Positions 9,223 through 17,791 are shown, counted from the first letter of the stretch. The stretch: DNA of 64,000 bases from JANWYT01 sp034437555 (GCA_034437555.1 DAOTTQ010000008.1:124001-188000); one strand, 5' to 3'. Translations and numbers: made by a program. The notes: generated from the letters alone by a model not told the origin.

Positions 9223-10896
9223 ATGAACTTGCAAATTACATCGCGCCCATCGTGGCTGGTTGGGCTGGGCGTGGGTGCAATCGTTGCGCCTGCACTCATT
9301 GCGCTTTTTTTCTTGGGTGAGCGTATTGCGGGCTTACCATTTTTGCCGTTTGATGTGTTTGATGCTATTGCACGCACCCTGCCAGGCGGTGTCATTACGT
9401 TTGGCATAGACCGCATGATTGACGTGCTGACGCTACTAGGCTTGGGTGCAAACCTAGACACGGCTGCCAAAACTGCCGAACACATCATCGGGATTGTCAC
9501 ATTTGCTATTTTGCTTATTGTGTTAGTGGGTGCGCTGTTTGGCTTACTTAACCGCCTTAATGCCCCTTACAAGCGTGTTGCGTTGGCAAGCATTGTGTGG
9601 GGTGCAATGGTGGGTGGGCTTTTGGTGCTACTTAGCCTTGCCATTAACCGCAGTGCCACCGCAGAAATCACGCTTCAAATTGTGTGGATACTGCTGCTGA
9701 TGGTCGGTTGGGGCATGGTGCTAGGCAATGTGTATCAAGCATTGTGTCAGCTTGCCCCCGTAGAAGGAGTGCCCAAAGTAAAAGTTGAAAGCATCGACCG
9801 CCGTCAATTCTTGGTGCGCTTGGGTGGAGCAACGGCTGCCGTTACCGTGTTGGGAACAGGGCTTGCCGAATTTTTGAACCTTACGGGCGGTGGTGATGAA
9901 CCCCAAAGTGTAGGCACACCTGATGAAATGCTAGTAGACGGCAAGGGCAACCCCATGCCTAACGCCAATGACCCCCTTCAGGCGGCACTAGGCACACGGC
10001 GCGAGTACACCCCCGTTGCAGAACATTATCGCATTGATATTTCTAGTCTGCCCCCCAGCATCGACGGCGACACCTATCAATTGCCCATTGGTGGCGAAGT
10101 AGAAAACCCCGTCACGCTGTCCTTAGCTGATATTCGTGCGCTCCCTTCGATTGAATCATTCATTACCATGTCGTGCATCTCTAATCGTATAGGGGGCAAC
10201 CTGATTAGTACGACTAAATGGACAGGCGTTCCCTTCAAAGAAATCATCAATCTCGTAAAGCCAAAAGAAGGCGTGGTGTCTGTGATGATTACGGGTGCCG
10301 ATGAATTTGATGAGTTTGTCTCTTATGACTTGCTTCAAAGCGATGAGCGTATCATGCTGGCTTATGAATGGGACGACAAACCCCTTGCAACGCGCAACGG
10401 ATTCCCTTTGCGCGTTCATGTGCCAGACCGCTACGGCATGAAGCAACCCAAGTGGATTACCAACATTGAATTTGTGACGCGCAAGGGCGAAGGCTACTGG
10501 GTACGGCGCGGTTGGTCAGAAGAAGCCATTGTCAATAGCACCAGCGTCATTGATACGGTTGCCGCCGATGCCGTCTTTAAGCGCGGTGGGCAATACTTTG
10601 TGCCGATGGGTGGCATTGCATGGGCAGGTGCAAAGGGCATTAGCAAGGTTGAGGTACGCGTCAACGAAGGACAATGGCAAGAAGCCCGCCTCCGCGCCCC
10701 ATTATCTGATAGAACGTGGGTGATTTGGCGTTACGACTGGGCATTTGCCGAAGGCACACAGCGCGTTGAAGTGCGTTGCTATAATGGCGAAGGAGAGCTA
10801 CAAACCGACCAAGTAAACTCCCCACGTCCTGATGGCGCAACAGGGATTCACTCTAAAAACGCCACCCTTAGCGCAGCCAACCTAGAAGGCGTATAA
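9223..10896 (+). CDS. Membrane-anchored molybdopterin-dependent oxidoreductase (sulfite oxidase family)
   Basis: The chosen ATG is preceded by a strong AAGGGGGTAAGG site; a longer TTG-started reading (9082) lacks one. The 557-residue protein begins with about four or five membrane helices (~10-170). A twin-arginine-like segment DRRQFLVRLGG (RR at 193-194) and a further hydrophobic stretch follow. The molybdopterin domain comes next, with the Mo-ligand cysteine in TMSCISNRIGG (Cys near 318). It ends with the immunoglobulin-like Mo-co dimerisation domain (WRYDWAFAEGTQRVEV). The enzyme part should face outside the membrane and oxidise or reduce a small oxo-compound. Substrate is not predictable. 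No cytochrome or heme partner is adjacent. Confidence 0.85.
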   Translation: MNLQITSRPSWLVGLGVGAIVAPALIALFFLGERIAGLPFLPFDVFDAIARTLPGGVITFGIDRMIDVLTLLGLGANLDTAAKTAEHIIGIVTFAILLIVLVGALFGLLNRLNAPYKRVALASIVWGAMVGGLLVLLSLAINRSATAEITLQIVWILLLMVGWGMVLGNVYQALCQLAPVEGVPKVKVESIDRRQFLVRLGGATAAVTVLGTGLAEFLNLTGGGDEPQSVGTPDEMLVDGKGNPMPNANDPLQAALGTRREYTPVAEHYRIDISSLPPSIDGDTYQLPIGGEVENPVTLSLADIRALPSIESFITMSCISNRIGGNLISTTKWTGVPFKEIINLVKPKEGVVSVMITGADEFDEFVSYDLLQSDERIMLAYEWDDKPLATRNGFPLRVHVPDRYGMKQPKWITNIEFVTRKGEGYWVRRGWSEEAIVNSTSVIDTVAADAVFKRGGQYFVPMGGIAWAGAKGISKVEVRVNEGQWQEARLRAPLSDRTWVIWRYDWAFAEGTQRVEVRCYNGEGELQTDQVNSPRPDGATGIHSKNATLSAANLEGV

Positions 10897-10937
10897 CACC
10901 TAAGGGTTCGCGCTTCTCATCAAACGCTATCGCATAA

Positions 10938-10976
10938 AAAACGCCACAAACCTCTTGGTTTTCGTGGCGTTTTCTT
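10938..10976 (+). terminator. Terminator after the molybdopterin oxidoreductase
   Basis: AAAACGCCAC pairs with GTGGCGTTTT, with an inner stem AAACC/GGTTT, ending in a T-run. Its loop contains the -35 of the next promoter. Confidence 0.85.
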
Positions 10977-10983
10977 ATATAAT
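10955..10983 (+). promoter_or_regulatory. Promoter of pepF
   Basis: TTGGTT (10955-10960) and TATAAT (10978-10983) are separated by 17 bases, 49 bases before the pepF ATG. The promoter overlaps the previous terminator. Confidence 0.6.
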
Positions 10984-11031
10984 CAAGCATTAAAAATAAT
11001 TCAAATAGACCACTTATACAAGGATGACCAC

Positions 11032-12849
11032 ATGGCAACTCAAACCAAGCCCACAGGGGCAGAAAATGTCCTATGGGATTTATCTGTTCTGTATACAAGC
11101 CTTGATGACCCCAATATTGAAAAAGATACCACTGTTCTACGCCAAATGGTGACAACGTTTGTAAGTGAACATAAGGGCAAGCTGGCACAAATGAACGGTG
11201 CCGATTATTTAGAAGCCTATCAAGGCATGGAAACCATCTATGACCTTTTTGGCAAGCAATATACGTTTGCCAGCCTAAACTTTACCACCGCCAGCACCGA
11301 TGCCAAATGGGGCGGTTTTATGCAACGTTGTGGCGAGTTTTATAGCGAAATTCAGCAAGAATTGGTGTTCTTTGAGCTAGAATGGAACAATCTGCCCGAA
11401 GAAAAAGCCCAAGCCGTACTCAATGACCCCGCCATTGCCCCTTATCGCTATCATTTAGAAGTGACACGCCAAAACAAGCCCTACCAGCTTAGTGAAGCCG
11501 AAGAACAATTGCTTATTGCCAAAAACGTGACGAGTAATGACGCATGGACGCGCCTTTTTGACCAAATTATGGCAAGCCTAGAGCTAGAGTTTGATGGCGT
11601 AAAAATGCCCATGCCCCAAGTGCTTTCCAAGATGCAGGATGAAAGCCGTGAAGTCCGCATTAAAGCCGCCGAATCCATTACTAACGCGCTGAAGAGCCGT
11701 AACATGGAACTGACGTACATCTTTAACACCCTGCTTGCCGATAAAGCCAGCACCGACAAATTGCGTGGCTATCCCTCATGGATTACATCCCGCAACATCA
11801 GCAACCAAGCCCCCGATGCCGTTGTGGATGCGCTCATTAAAACCGTCACCAGCAGTTACGAAATTGTGGCACGCCACTACAAGCTAAAGCGCGTGCTATT
11901 GGGCTATGACGAACTCTTTGACTATGACCGCTATGCACCACTGGCACTTAAGCAAAGCGAAGGCTTTTATACGTGGGAAGAAGCCAAGGACATTGTGCTA
12001 AAAGCCTTTAGCGCATTTAGTAGCACCATGGCAATGACAGCCTCCCACTTCTTTGAGAAAAACTGGATTCACGCCCCTATCATGGCGGGCAAACGTGGGG
12101 GCGCATACGCCAGCTATGGCACAAAGTCCACGCATCCCTTTGTGTTTGTCAATTTTACCGGCACAGCCAATGATGTGATGACACTGGCACATGAGCTAGG
12201 GCATGGCATTCATATGTACCTTGCCGCCCAAAACCAGACGGTCTTTAGCATGTATACTCCCCTGACCACTGCCGAAATGGCATCCACATTTGCCGAAATG
12301 GTGGTGTTCAACGACCTTATGGAACGCGAGAGCGATAACGAAGTGCGCTTGGCGATGATTGCCAAAAAAGTAGAAGATAGCTTTGCCACCATTTACCGCC
12401 AAGTAACCATGAACCGCTTTGAAGATGCCATGCACAACGCCCGCCGTAACGAAGGTGAGCTAACCACAGAACGCTTTAGCGAACTGTGGAAGAACACCCA
12501 ACAAGCCATGTTTGGCGATAGCGTTACCCTTCGCGAGGACTATCATCTGTGGTGGAGCTATATTCCCCACTTCTTGCACACGCCCGGTTATGTATACGCC
12601 TATGCGTTTGGCGAATTGTTGGTGATGTCACTCTATAACCTGTATCGCAAAGAGGGTGAAGGCTTTGTACCAAAGTATGAAAACTTATTAGCTTCGGGCG
12701 GAAGCAATTACCCCAACGAACTGCTAAAGCGCGTGGGCGTTAATTTGGATGACCCCAACTTCTGGCAAGAGGGTGTTAATGCCTTACGTGAATGGGTAGA
12801 CCAAGAAGAAGCACTCGCAAAAGAACTATATCCCGAAAAATTTGCTTAA
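11032..12849 (+). CDS. pepF: Oligoendopeptidase F, M3 family zinc peptidase
   Basis: This is a cytoplasmic zinc metallopeptidase that cleaves short peptides. The catalytic HELGH lies at residues 387-391 (LAHELGHGIHM). The downstream glutamate lies in TTAEMASTFAEMVVF, and the conserved C-terminal part WWSYIPHFLHTPGYVYAYAF is present. The 605-residue length matches PepF of the M3B group. The ATG is preceded by AAGGA. It has its own promoter and no operon partner, so it probably works in general peptide turnover. Confidence 0.93.
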   Translation: MATQTKPTGAENVLWDLSVLYTSLDDPNIEKDTTVLRQMVTTFVSEHKGKLAQMNGADYLEAYQGMETIYDLFGKQYTFASLNFTTASTDAKWGGFMQRCGEFYSEIQQELVFFELEWNNLPEEKAQAVLNDPAIAPYRYHLEVTRQNKPYQLSEAEEQLLIAKNVTSNDAWTRLFDQIMASLELEFDGVKMPMPQVLSKMQDESREVRIKAAESITNALKSRNMELTYIFNTLLADKASTDKLRGYPSWITSRNISNQAPDAVVDALIKTVTSSYEIVARHYKLKRVLLGYDELFDYDRYAPLALKQSEGFYTWEEAKDIVLKAFSAFSSTMAMTASHFFEKNWIHAPIMAGKRGGAYASYGTKSTHPFVFVNFTGTANDVMTLAHELGHGIHMYLAAQNQTVFSMYTPLTTAEMASTFAEMVVFNDLMERESDNEVRLAMIAKKVEDSFATIYRQVTMNRFEDAMHNARRNEGELTTERFSELWKNTQQAMFGDSVTLREDYHLWWSYIPHFLHTPGYVYAYAFGELLVMSLYNLYRKEGEGFVPKYENLLASGGSNYPNELLKRVGVNLDDPNFWQEGVNALREWVDQEEALAKELYPEKFA

Positions 12850-13059
12850 CTTAACATATAGCCTCTCGTTTTACAGCATCCCGCAGCACAGGTTTTTACT
12901 TTGTTGTGGGGTGTACTTCATAAGACTGTCTGAAACAAATCGTCACTTTTTACGACAAGCGTTGTTTTAGCTTAATTATTCTAGTGAATTAGCCCTCCTT
13001 TTGTTAAAGTTGGTGACGTTTTTCACCTTTTCTCACGTTTCATTTACGAAAACTCGTGT

Positions 13060-13065
13060 TATAAT
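13060..13065 (+). promoter_or_regulatory. Extended -10 box before the receiver gene
   Basis: TGTTATAAT lies about 50 bases before the receiver ATG, inside the 266-base gap 12850-13115 that holds no gene I can support. Confidence 0.5.
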
Positions 13066-13115
13066 CTCATCAAGGTAACAGACTTAAAGAAGCGTAGCAC
13101 ACTTAGGTTATTTTT

Positions 13116-13499
13116 ATGCTAAATTGTCTTGTTGTTGAGGACGACGCAAGCTTGCGTCGCATTTACGAATTCATTCTTACAAAAGAAGGTTATTGCGTTG
13201 GCTTTGCCAAAGATGCCGATGAAGCCTTCGCTTTTATCTCACATACCATTCCCGAACTCATTTTTTTGGATGTACGCCTCCCGCGTGTGAGTGGGCTAGA
13301 AGTTTTAAGCGCGCTTCGCCAAAATCCTGCGTTTGATACCACGCGCATTGTGGTTATCAGCTCGCAAGAATACTATGAGCGAGAACTAGTGGGTGCCGAG
13401 TTTTTGCTGAAGCCGGTTCACCCCAGCACCATTACCCAAATTGCCCAGACGACACGCCAGCAGGCAAAAGTGTCCTACAGTTTAGACAAGAATCTCTAA
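13116..13499 (+). CDS. Single-domain response regulator (CheY-like receiver)
   Basis: This is a 127-residue stand-alone receiver domain. The acidic pair is at residues 9-10 (VVEDD), the phospho-acceptor Asp at 52 (FLDVRLP), the switch Ser/Thr in VVISSQ and the conserved Lys at 99 (LLKP). There is no output domain, so it must act by protein contact or as a phosphate relay. Three orphan kinases lie in this window and any of them could be its partner. Its last 18 bases overlap the end of the convergent Crp/Fnr gene. Confidence 0.92.
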   Translation: MLNCLVVEDDASLRRIYEFILTKEGYCVGFAKDADEAFAFISHTIPELIFLDVRLPRVSGLEVLSALRQNPAFDTTRIVVISSQEYYERELVGAEFLLKPVHPSTITQIAQTTRQQAKVSYSLDKNL

Positions 13500-14183
13500 G
13501 CCGTTCTCTTGCAATAACGCACGGATTGCCACACGGTGAATCAGGAGTTCGCGTCCCTTTTGTACCGCAATCCCCCTCGCTTTTAGCTCTTGTAACACTT
13601 GGTTTGCCGTTGAGCGGTTGACACAGGCAATATTGGCAATGTCCTTCTGACTGATATATGGCGATAGCTTAAACCACTGGTCAGCACTACAACAAGAATG
13701 ACGCGCCAAACAATGCAACGTTCCCAACACCCGATAATAAGCATTAAGGTGCATGGTGGCATGTAAACGCGCCAAAAGTTCTCTTTGGGTGTCGGCAAAG
13801 TAGCAAATAAGGTTAATGGCAATAATGGGGATCTTTTGTATGAGGTCTAGCAGCTGTTCTTCGGTTAAGCGATATAACGTCACAGATGAGAGCGCATAAG
13901 CAGTCCCTACCCTGTGTCGATATGTTCCCAAAAAGAGATGCCCAAAAAGGTCGGGGGATTGCGCCACATGAATAATCTTTTCCTCGCCACCTTCCTGCAC
14001 ATATGAGAGCTTCACCACGCCCTCACGCACAAGGTACAAGTGATTTGCGCTGTCACCCGCATGGAAAATATAGCTATGGCGTGGAAATTTTACACTCTGA
14101 ATCTTACTTTCAATAAGGTGCTGTTCTTCTAAAGAAACGCCCCTAAAGATGGGCTGAATGTCTATATCTTTAACACTATTCAT
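13482..14183 (-). CDS. Crp/Fnr-family transcription regulator
   Basis: This is a 233-residue DNA-binding regulator. An N-terminal cyclic-nucleotide-binding-like beta-barrel (about 12-130, with HAGDSANHLYLVREGVVKLS) is joined by the long dimer helix to a winged helix-turn-helix near 160-215 (ISQKDIANIACVNRSTANQVL). No cysteine cluster for an Fe-S centre is seen at the N-terminus, so an oxygen-sensing Fnr role is not supported. A ribosome-binding site (GGAGAAGG) precedes the ATG and is touched by a 10-bp inverted repeat. A small membrane protein gene lies upstream in the same direction. Confidence 0.9.
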   Translation of the reverse strand: MNSVKDIDIQPIFRGVSLEEQHLIESKIQSVKFPRHSYIFHAGDSANHLYLVREGVVKLSYVQEGGEEKIIHVAQSPDLFGHLFLGTYRHRVGTAYALSSVTLYRLTEEQLLDLIQKIPIIAINLICYFADTQRELLARLHATMHLNAYYRVLGTLHCLARHSCCSADQWFKLSPYISQKDIANIACVNRSTANQVLQELKARGIAVQKGRELLIHRVAIRALLQENGLEILV

Positions 14184-14192
14184 TGCCTTCTC

Positions 14193-14231
14193 CGTTCAGG
14201 ATAAGAAAAGGGGATAACCTCATCCTGAACG
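14193..14231 (-). promoter_or_regulatory. Inverted repeat before the Crp/Fnr gene
   Basis: CGTTCAGGAT and ATCCTGAACG form a 10-bp perfect stem with a 19-base loop. They lie in the gap upstream of the regulator and abut its ribosome-binding site. This could be an autoregulatory operator or an mRNA hairpin controlling translation. Confidence 0.45.
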
Positions 14232-14249
14232 AAGAACCTTAAAATTTGC

Positions 14250-14690
14250 TTACACAGCGCGTTCTTTAAGCACCTTAACCACAACCGCAGCCACAACACC
14301 AAAAATCACATGCCCAATCAGGCTCATAATTTGCATTTGTTCAATCACAAACACCATTTGGTTCATGCCTAGCATGAGGGGCATTAAAATAAGCGCACCT
14401 AAAACCCACCAAATCACACCATTGGCTACGCCTGCAATCAGTTGGGGTGTCCACGCTTGGGGCAAACGGCTGGATACCACACCATAAATCGCGCCAATGA
14501 TGGCACTAATGCCCAAGTGAACAATAAAGCCCACTACCGCATCACTTGCGCCCACCAAAGCCGCCACCATAGGAAGCATATCCATCATGCCCATCATAAT
14601 GCCAAAGGCGATACCGCCCACGATACCCCCTGCTACGCCAATACCTGCCTGACGTACCAAAGCGTTTGAAGATGTTGTCATTGTAGCCAT
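14250..14690 (-). CDS. Small multi-helix membrane protein, unknown function
   Basis: This 146-residue protein is almost entirely hydrophobic, with four predicted helices, glycine- and methionine-rich (GIMMGMMDMLPMVAAL). I do not recognise the family. Small membrane proteins of this kind are often redox- or stress-regulated in Chloroflexota, but that is only background. It is followed on the same strand by the Crp/Fnr regulator after 66 bases, and a palindrome sits over its probable promoter. Co-regulation with or by that regulator is an inference. Confidence 0.75.
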   Translation of the reverse strand: MATMTTSSNALVRQAGIGVAGGIVGGIAFGIMMGMMDMLPMVAALVGASDAVVGFIVHLGISAIIGAIYGVVSSRLPQAWTPQLIAGVANGVIWWVLGALILMPLMLGMNQMVFVIEQMQIMSLIGHVIFGVVAAVVVKVLKERAV

Positions 14691-14722
14691 AGTAAACTTT
14701 CTCCCTAGCCTAATATATTTGT

Positions 14723-14739
14723 GTTACATTTAGTGTAAC
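14723..14739. promoter_or_regulatory. Operator-like inverted repeat GTTACA-N5-TGTAAC
   Basis: A perfect 6-bp dyad with a 5-base spacer lies 33 bases upstream of the small membrane protein start. On the minus strand it overlaps the likely -35, with an AT-rich TATATT (-10) following. It is a candidate target for the adjacent Crp/Fnr protein, although the half-sites are not the classic Crp or Fnr ones. Confidence 0.5.
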
Positions 14740-14830
14740 CGCTTTTAATGGCTCATGGTGTTGCCTAGACAACACTTACGGGGCGCTTTTGTGCGTTTGT
14801 TGTTGTGGGTTATGCCGTGTAGGGTCATCT

Positions 14831-15004
14831 ATGTATGATTCAGTGATTATGGGGCGCGTGTCGAATATGTTCTTTATGCCCCACATTTACCCCACGTTTG
14901 GCAGTAGTAATGCCATTGTAGCGGGCGAATTTTTACGGCACATGGCACACCACACTGGGCTAGGGCGTTGGGTGCGTGGGCTTGTTAAAAGATTCACCGT
15001 GTAA
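14831..15004 (+). other. Doubtful 57-codon open frame
   Basis: The region 14691-15028 has no confident gene. One 57-codon frame (MYDSVIMGRVSNMFF..., ending LGRWVRGLVKRFTV) has no ribosome-binding site and no family I recognise. It may be a fragment of a lost gene. Confidence 0.2.
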
Positions 15005-15028
15005 TTTCTTCTATGCTCAAAGTGACGA

Positions 15029-15034
15029 TATAAT
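15029..15034 (+). promoter_or_regulatory. -10 box before the toxin-antitoxin remnant
   Basis: TATAAT lies 21 bases before the ATG of the antitoxin stub; it is probably the old promoter of the module. Confidence 0.4.
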
Positions 15035-15055
15035 AAGAAAAAGCAGAAGTGACTA

Positions 15056-15233
15056 ATGACCGCCCTTGAAAAAGAAATTATCGACAAGTTTTAATCGCCC
15101 TACTGCCTATGATTCACAGTACCTCGCTTTATCAGAGCGATTAGAGTGTGACTTTTGGACAGCCGATGAACGTCTATTTAACGCAATTCAACACCCATTT
15201 AAGCGTATTCAGTGGATAGGAAATTGGCAATAA
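15056..15233 (+). pseudogene. Decayed toxin-antitoxin module: antitoxin start fused to PIN toxin tail
   Basis: An ATG opens 12 codons (MTALEKEIIDKF) and ends in TAA at 15092-15094. The codons resemble the start of antitoxins that sit before PIN toxins. Overlapping it in another frame, 15093-15233 encodes 46 residues. They begin NRPTAYDSQYLALSERLECD, include FWTADERLFNAIQHPF, and end in a stop. This is the C-terminal third of a PIN-domain (VapC-type) RNase, including the conserved AYDSQYLAL and TADERL segments. The antitoxin body and the toxin N-terminus are missing, as expected from one internal deletion. Neither part should be functional. Confidence 0.7.
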
Positions 15234-15270
15234 CTCAAAAATCCATACTAAATCCCAGAAAGCCCCCACT

Positions 15271-16359
15271 ATGAAAACAGCCCTTTGGGTTATTGTGTTA
15301 TTTTTGCTAGGCACACGCGCCGTTCTTGCCCAAAATGACGGCACAATCAAGGATATTGGCGCAAATGTCAACGTGCGCCAAGCCCCTAATACCTTGGCGC
15401 GTGTATTAATAGCATTGCCCGCCCAAACATCCGTTAGCGTCATCGGGCGTAGCCCAAGCGGACTGTGGGCAAATATCCGAACAGGCACCATCAACGGGTG
15501 GGTGCTGGCAGAGTATTTACAAGCCAACTTGCAAGATACGCCCATCTTATACGATGCCCAAACGATAACCCCGCTTGACCTTACGCCCTACATTAGCGAA
15601 GTGCCAGACCGCGTAAAGACCATTTATCGGCTAGGACAACGGCTAAGCAATCGCCCCAATGTGTTCTCTAAAGTGGGCGATAGCATTACAGAGAGCCTGT
15701 TTACACTTAATGCCATTGGGGAAGGCGCGTATACCCTAGAAGAATATTGGGATTTGGGTGAACTGATAGACACCTTTAGTACAGAAACCGCCCGCACCCA
15801 AAACTCATTTGCCAATGTGTCCTTAGCCGCCAAAATTGGTTGGAACACCACCACGCTATTTAGACCCGACTATGCTAACCCCGAAGCGTGCAACGAAGGC
15901 GAAAGCCCCCTAGCGTGTGAATATCGCCAAGTAAACCCTGCTTTTGCGCTAATTATGATAGGCACAAATGACGTGGGCTTTGTGCCAGAAGGCACGTACT
16001 ACGATTATTTAGAGCGAATTGTAAGCGAAAGCATCAAACGGGGCATTGTTCCCATTTTAAGCACCATTCCCCCGCGCGATGACAACGCCCAAGCCAATGA
16101 GCGCGTGCCAAAGTTTAATGCCATCATCCGTAGCATTGCCACACGCTATAAAGTGCCACTCATGGACTATCACGCCCTCATGACGACATTGCCCGACAAT
16201 GGGCTATCAGAGGACGGGATTCACCCCAGCATTCCGCCAATGGGGTATCGTGGGGTGGCGGTATTTAACGCCAATAACCTTAACTACGGCTATACTGCCC
16301 GTAACTTACTTTTGCTTTATACCTTAGATGCCGTGTGGCGTGCCAGCACTACACCGTAA
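15271..16359 (+). CDS. Secreted SGNH/GDSL hydrolase with N-terminal SH3b domain
   Basis: A signal peptide (about residues 1-20, cut after VLA) precedes a bacterial SH3-like domain (25-88, with NVRQAPNTLARVL and NGWVLAEYL). An SGNH hydrolase domain follows. Its block I is KVGDSITES (Ser near 138), the GxND block is IGTNDVGF (near 230), and the catalytic pair is EDGIHPS. It should act outside the cell as an esterase or deacetylase on glycan or lipid, with the SH3b domain binding cell-wall material. The substrate is unknown. The 3' end is close to the next hydrolase gene on the same strand. Confidence 0.85.
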   Translation: MKTALWVIVLFLLGTRAVLAQNDGTIKDIGANVNVRQAPNTLARVLIALPAQTSVSVIGRSPSGLWANIRTGTINGWVLAEYLQANLQDTPILYDAQTITPLDLTPYISEVPDRVKTIYRLGQRLSNRPNVFSKVGDSITESLFTLNAIGEGAYTLEEYWDLGELIDTFSTETARTQNSFANVSLAAKIGWNTTTLFRPDYANPEACNEGESPLACEYRQVNPAFALIMIGTNDVGFVPEGTYYDYLERIVSESIKRGIVPILSTIPPRDDNAQANERVPKFNAIIRSIATRYKVPLMDYHALMTTLPDNGLSEDGIHPSIPPMGYRGVAVFNANNLNYGYTARNLLLLYTLDAVWRASTTP

Positions 16360-16386
16360 GGGCTATAAAAAACGTCATCTATTGCC

Positions 16387-16392
16387 TATAAT
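16387..16392 (+). promoter_or_regulatory. -10 box immediately before the alpha/beta hydrolase
   Basis: TATAAT ends 13 bases before the chosen ATG (16406). Transcription would start at or within a few bases of the ATG, so the mRNA may be leaderless. Confidence 0.45.
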
Positions 16393-16405
16393 CACAAACC
16401 ATACA

Positions 16406-17227
16406 ATGCCCGTCATCGCAACGATTGAGAGGTCTCCTTTGCAACGTGCCACCGTAACCGCCAATGGTCAAACCCTAAACTACCTGCGAACAGGAGGGAA
16501 CAAGCCTCCCCTTGTGCTATTACACGGCTTTACCGATGCAGCCGTTGTGTGGGAAACCCTTATTCCTCATCTTGCAGAGACACACGATGTGATTGCTTAT
16601 GATGCGCGTGGGCATGGCAAATCATCACGACTTACCGCCGAGCCGTTTACATTAGGCGACCTTGCTCACGATTGTGCCGGCTTAATAGATGTGCTTGCCT
16701 TAAAAGACGTGGTGCTTGCGGGGCATAGTATGGGGGCGGCGACTGCGTTTTTAGTGGGCGCATGGTATCCCGAAAAACTTAGCCGTATTGTGTTAGAAGA
16801 CCCACCGTTTTATTTTACCCGCGTTCCCGTTGAAATGTCGGCATGGAAAGAGGGCTTAGTGACGCTACAAGCCTCCCCCCGTGAAAGCATCCTCACCTAC
16901 TACCGAAGCGAATATGTGGGATGGGATGAAGCCGATATACAGCCCCGTGTGGACGCACGCCTTGATTTAGATGTGAGCATTTTTGATGTGATGGAGTGGA
17001 ACACGCCCCCCTATTGGCGCGATGAACTGCCCAAATTGCACATCAAGGGCTTGCTAATGACAGGCAACACGCAAAATGGCGCATTGGTTTCTAAAGAAGT
17101 TTCCGACTATTTGGCGCAATACTGGCACGAGCTACAAGTATTCCACAGCCCCAACGCCACGCATCATGTACGTTGCACACACTTTACTGATTATCTAAAC
17201 ACCTTACGCGCCTTTTTACGTGACTAA
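16406..17227 (+). CDS. Alpha/beta hydrolase
   Basis: This is a 273-residue cytoplasmic alpha/beta hydrolase. The oxyanion-hole segment is LVLLHGFTD, the nucleophile elbow AGHSMGAAT, and the late histidine lies in NATHHVRC. The ATG at 16406 is preferred because the protein fold begins there and because the longer reading (16328) would overlap the SGNH gene. No ribosome-binding site is visible. It is followed after 17 bases by rmlC. Its substrate cannot be told from sequence. Confidence 0.85.
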   Translation: MPVIATIERSPLQRATVTANGQTLNYLRTGGNKPPLVLLHGFTDAAVVWETLIPHLAETHDVIAYDARGHGKSSRLTAEPFTLGDLAHDCAGLIDVLALKDVVLAGHSMGAATAFLVGAWYPEKLSRIVLEDPPFYFTRVPVEMSAWKEGLVTLQASPRESILTYYRSEYVGWDEADIQPRVDARLDLDVSIFDVMEWNTPPYWRDELPKLHIKGLLMTGNTQNGALVSKEVSDYLAQYWHELQVFHSPNATHHVRCTHFTDYLNTLRAFLRD

Positions 17228-17244
17228 GAGGAATGTAAAAGCAC

Positions 17245-17784
17245 ATGACTGACTTTCTAAAACCAACCGCCATTGAAGGCGTTATTGTCGCCAATTTACG
17301 CCCCTTTGGGGATGAGCGCGGGCGTTTTATGGAAACATTTCGTATCGAGTGGTTTCCACAGGTAAGCTGGCAAAAACAGCAAATGAACCGTAGCGATAGC
17401 AAGGCGGGCGTGTTGCGTGGCTTACACTATCACTTTAACCAAGTGGACTATTGGACAGTGCCAACGGGTAAAATTCGCGCGGGCTTGGTGGATTTGCGTC
17501 CTTCTTCGCCCACCTATCTGACCGCGCAAACGGTAGACATTGGCGAAGAGAACAACATCGGCTTGTTTATCCCTGTGGGCGTGGCACACGGCTTTTATGC
17601 CCTTACAGACTGCACGCTGATGTATGTGGTAAACAATTATTATGATGGCAACGATGAGTTTGGCGTGGCGTGGAATGACCCGCGCATTGGGCTAACGTGG
17701 GGAACAGACGCGCCCCTATTATCGCCCCGTGATAAAAACAACCCGTACCTTAAAGACATCCTGCCCGAACACATGCCCAAGTAA
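17245..17784 (+). CDS. rmlC: dTDP-4-dehydrorhamnose 3,5-epimerase
   Basis: This is a cupin-fold epimerase of dTDP-L-rhamnose synthesis. The catalytic histidine lies in LRGLHYHFNQ (His 61), and the second conserved part is IPVGVAHGFYALTD followed by YVVNNYY. Its 179 residues match RmlC. A clear AAGAGGA site precedes the ATG. The other rhamnose genes (rmlA, rmlB, rmlD) are not in the window. A glycosyltransferase converges on it 8 bases away, which suggests a surface-sugar theme. RmlC-like proteins with other NDP-sugar substrates exist, so the exact substrate is an inference. Confidence 0.88.
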   Translation: MTDFLKPTAIEGVIVANLRPFGDERGRFMETFRIEWFPQVSWQKQQMNRSDSKAGVLRGLHYHFNQVDYWTVPTGKIRAGLVDLRPSSPTYLTAQTVDIGEENNIGLFIPVGVAHGFYALTDCTLMYVVNNYYDGNDEFGVAWNDPRIGLTWGTDAPLLSPRDKNNPYLKDILPEHMPK

Positions 17785-17791
17785 AAGCTGT

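Noticed and set aside
14789..15004. 71-codon Cys-rich protein
   Set aside because: The TTG start lacks a ribosome-binding site and the first 14 codons look like chance sequence; kept only as a doubtful shorter frame.
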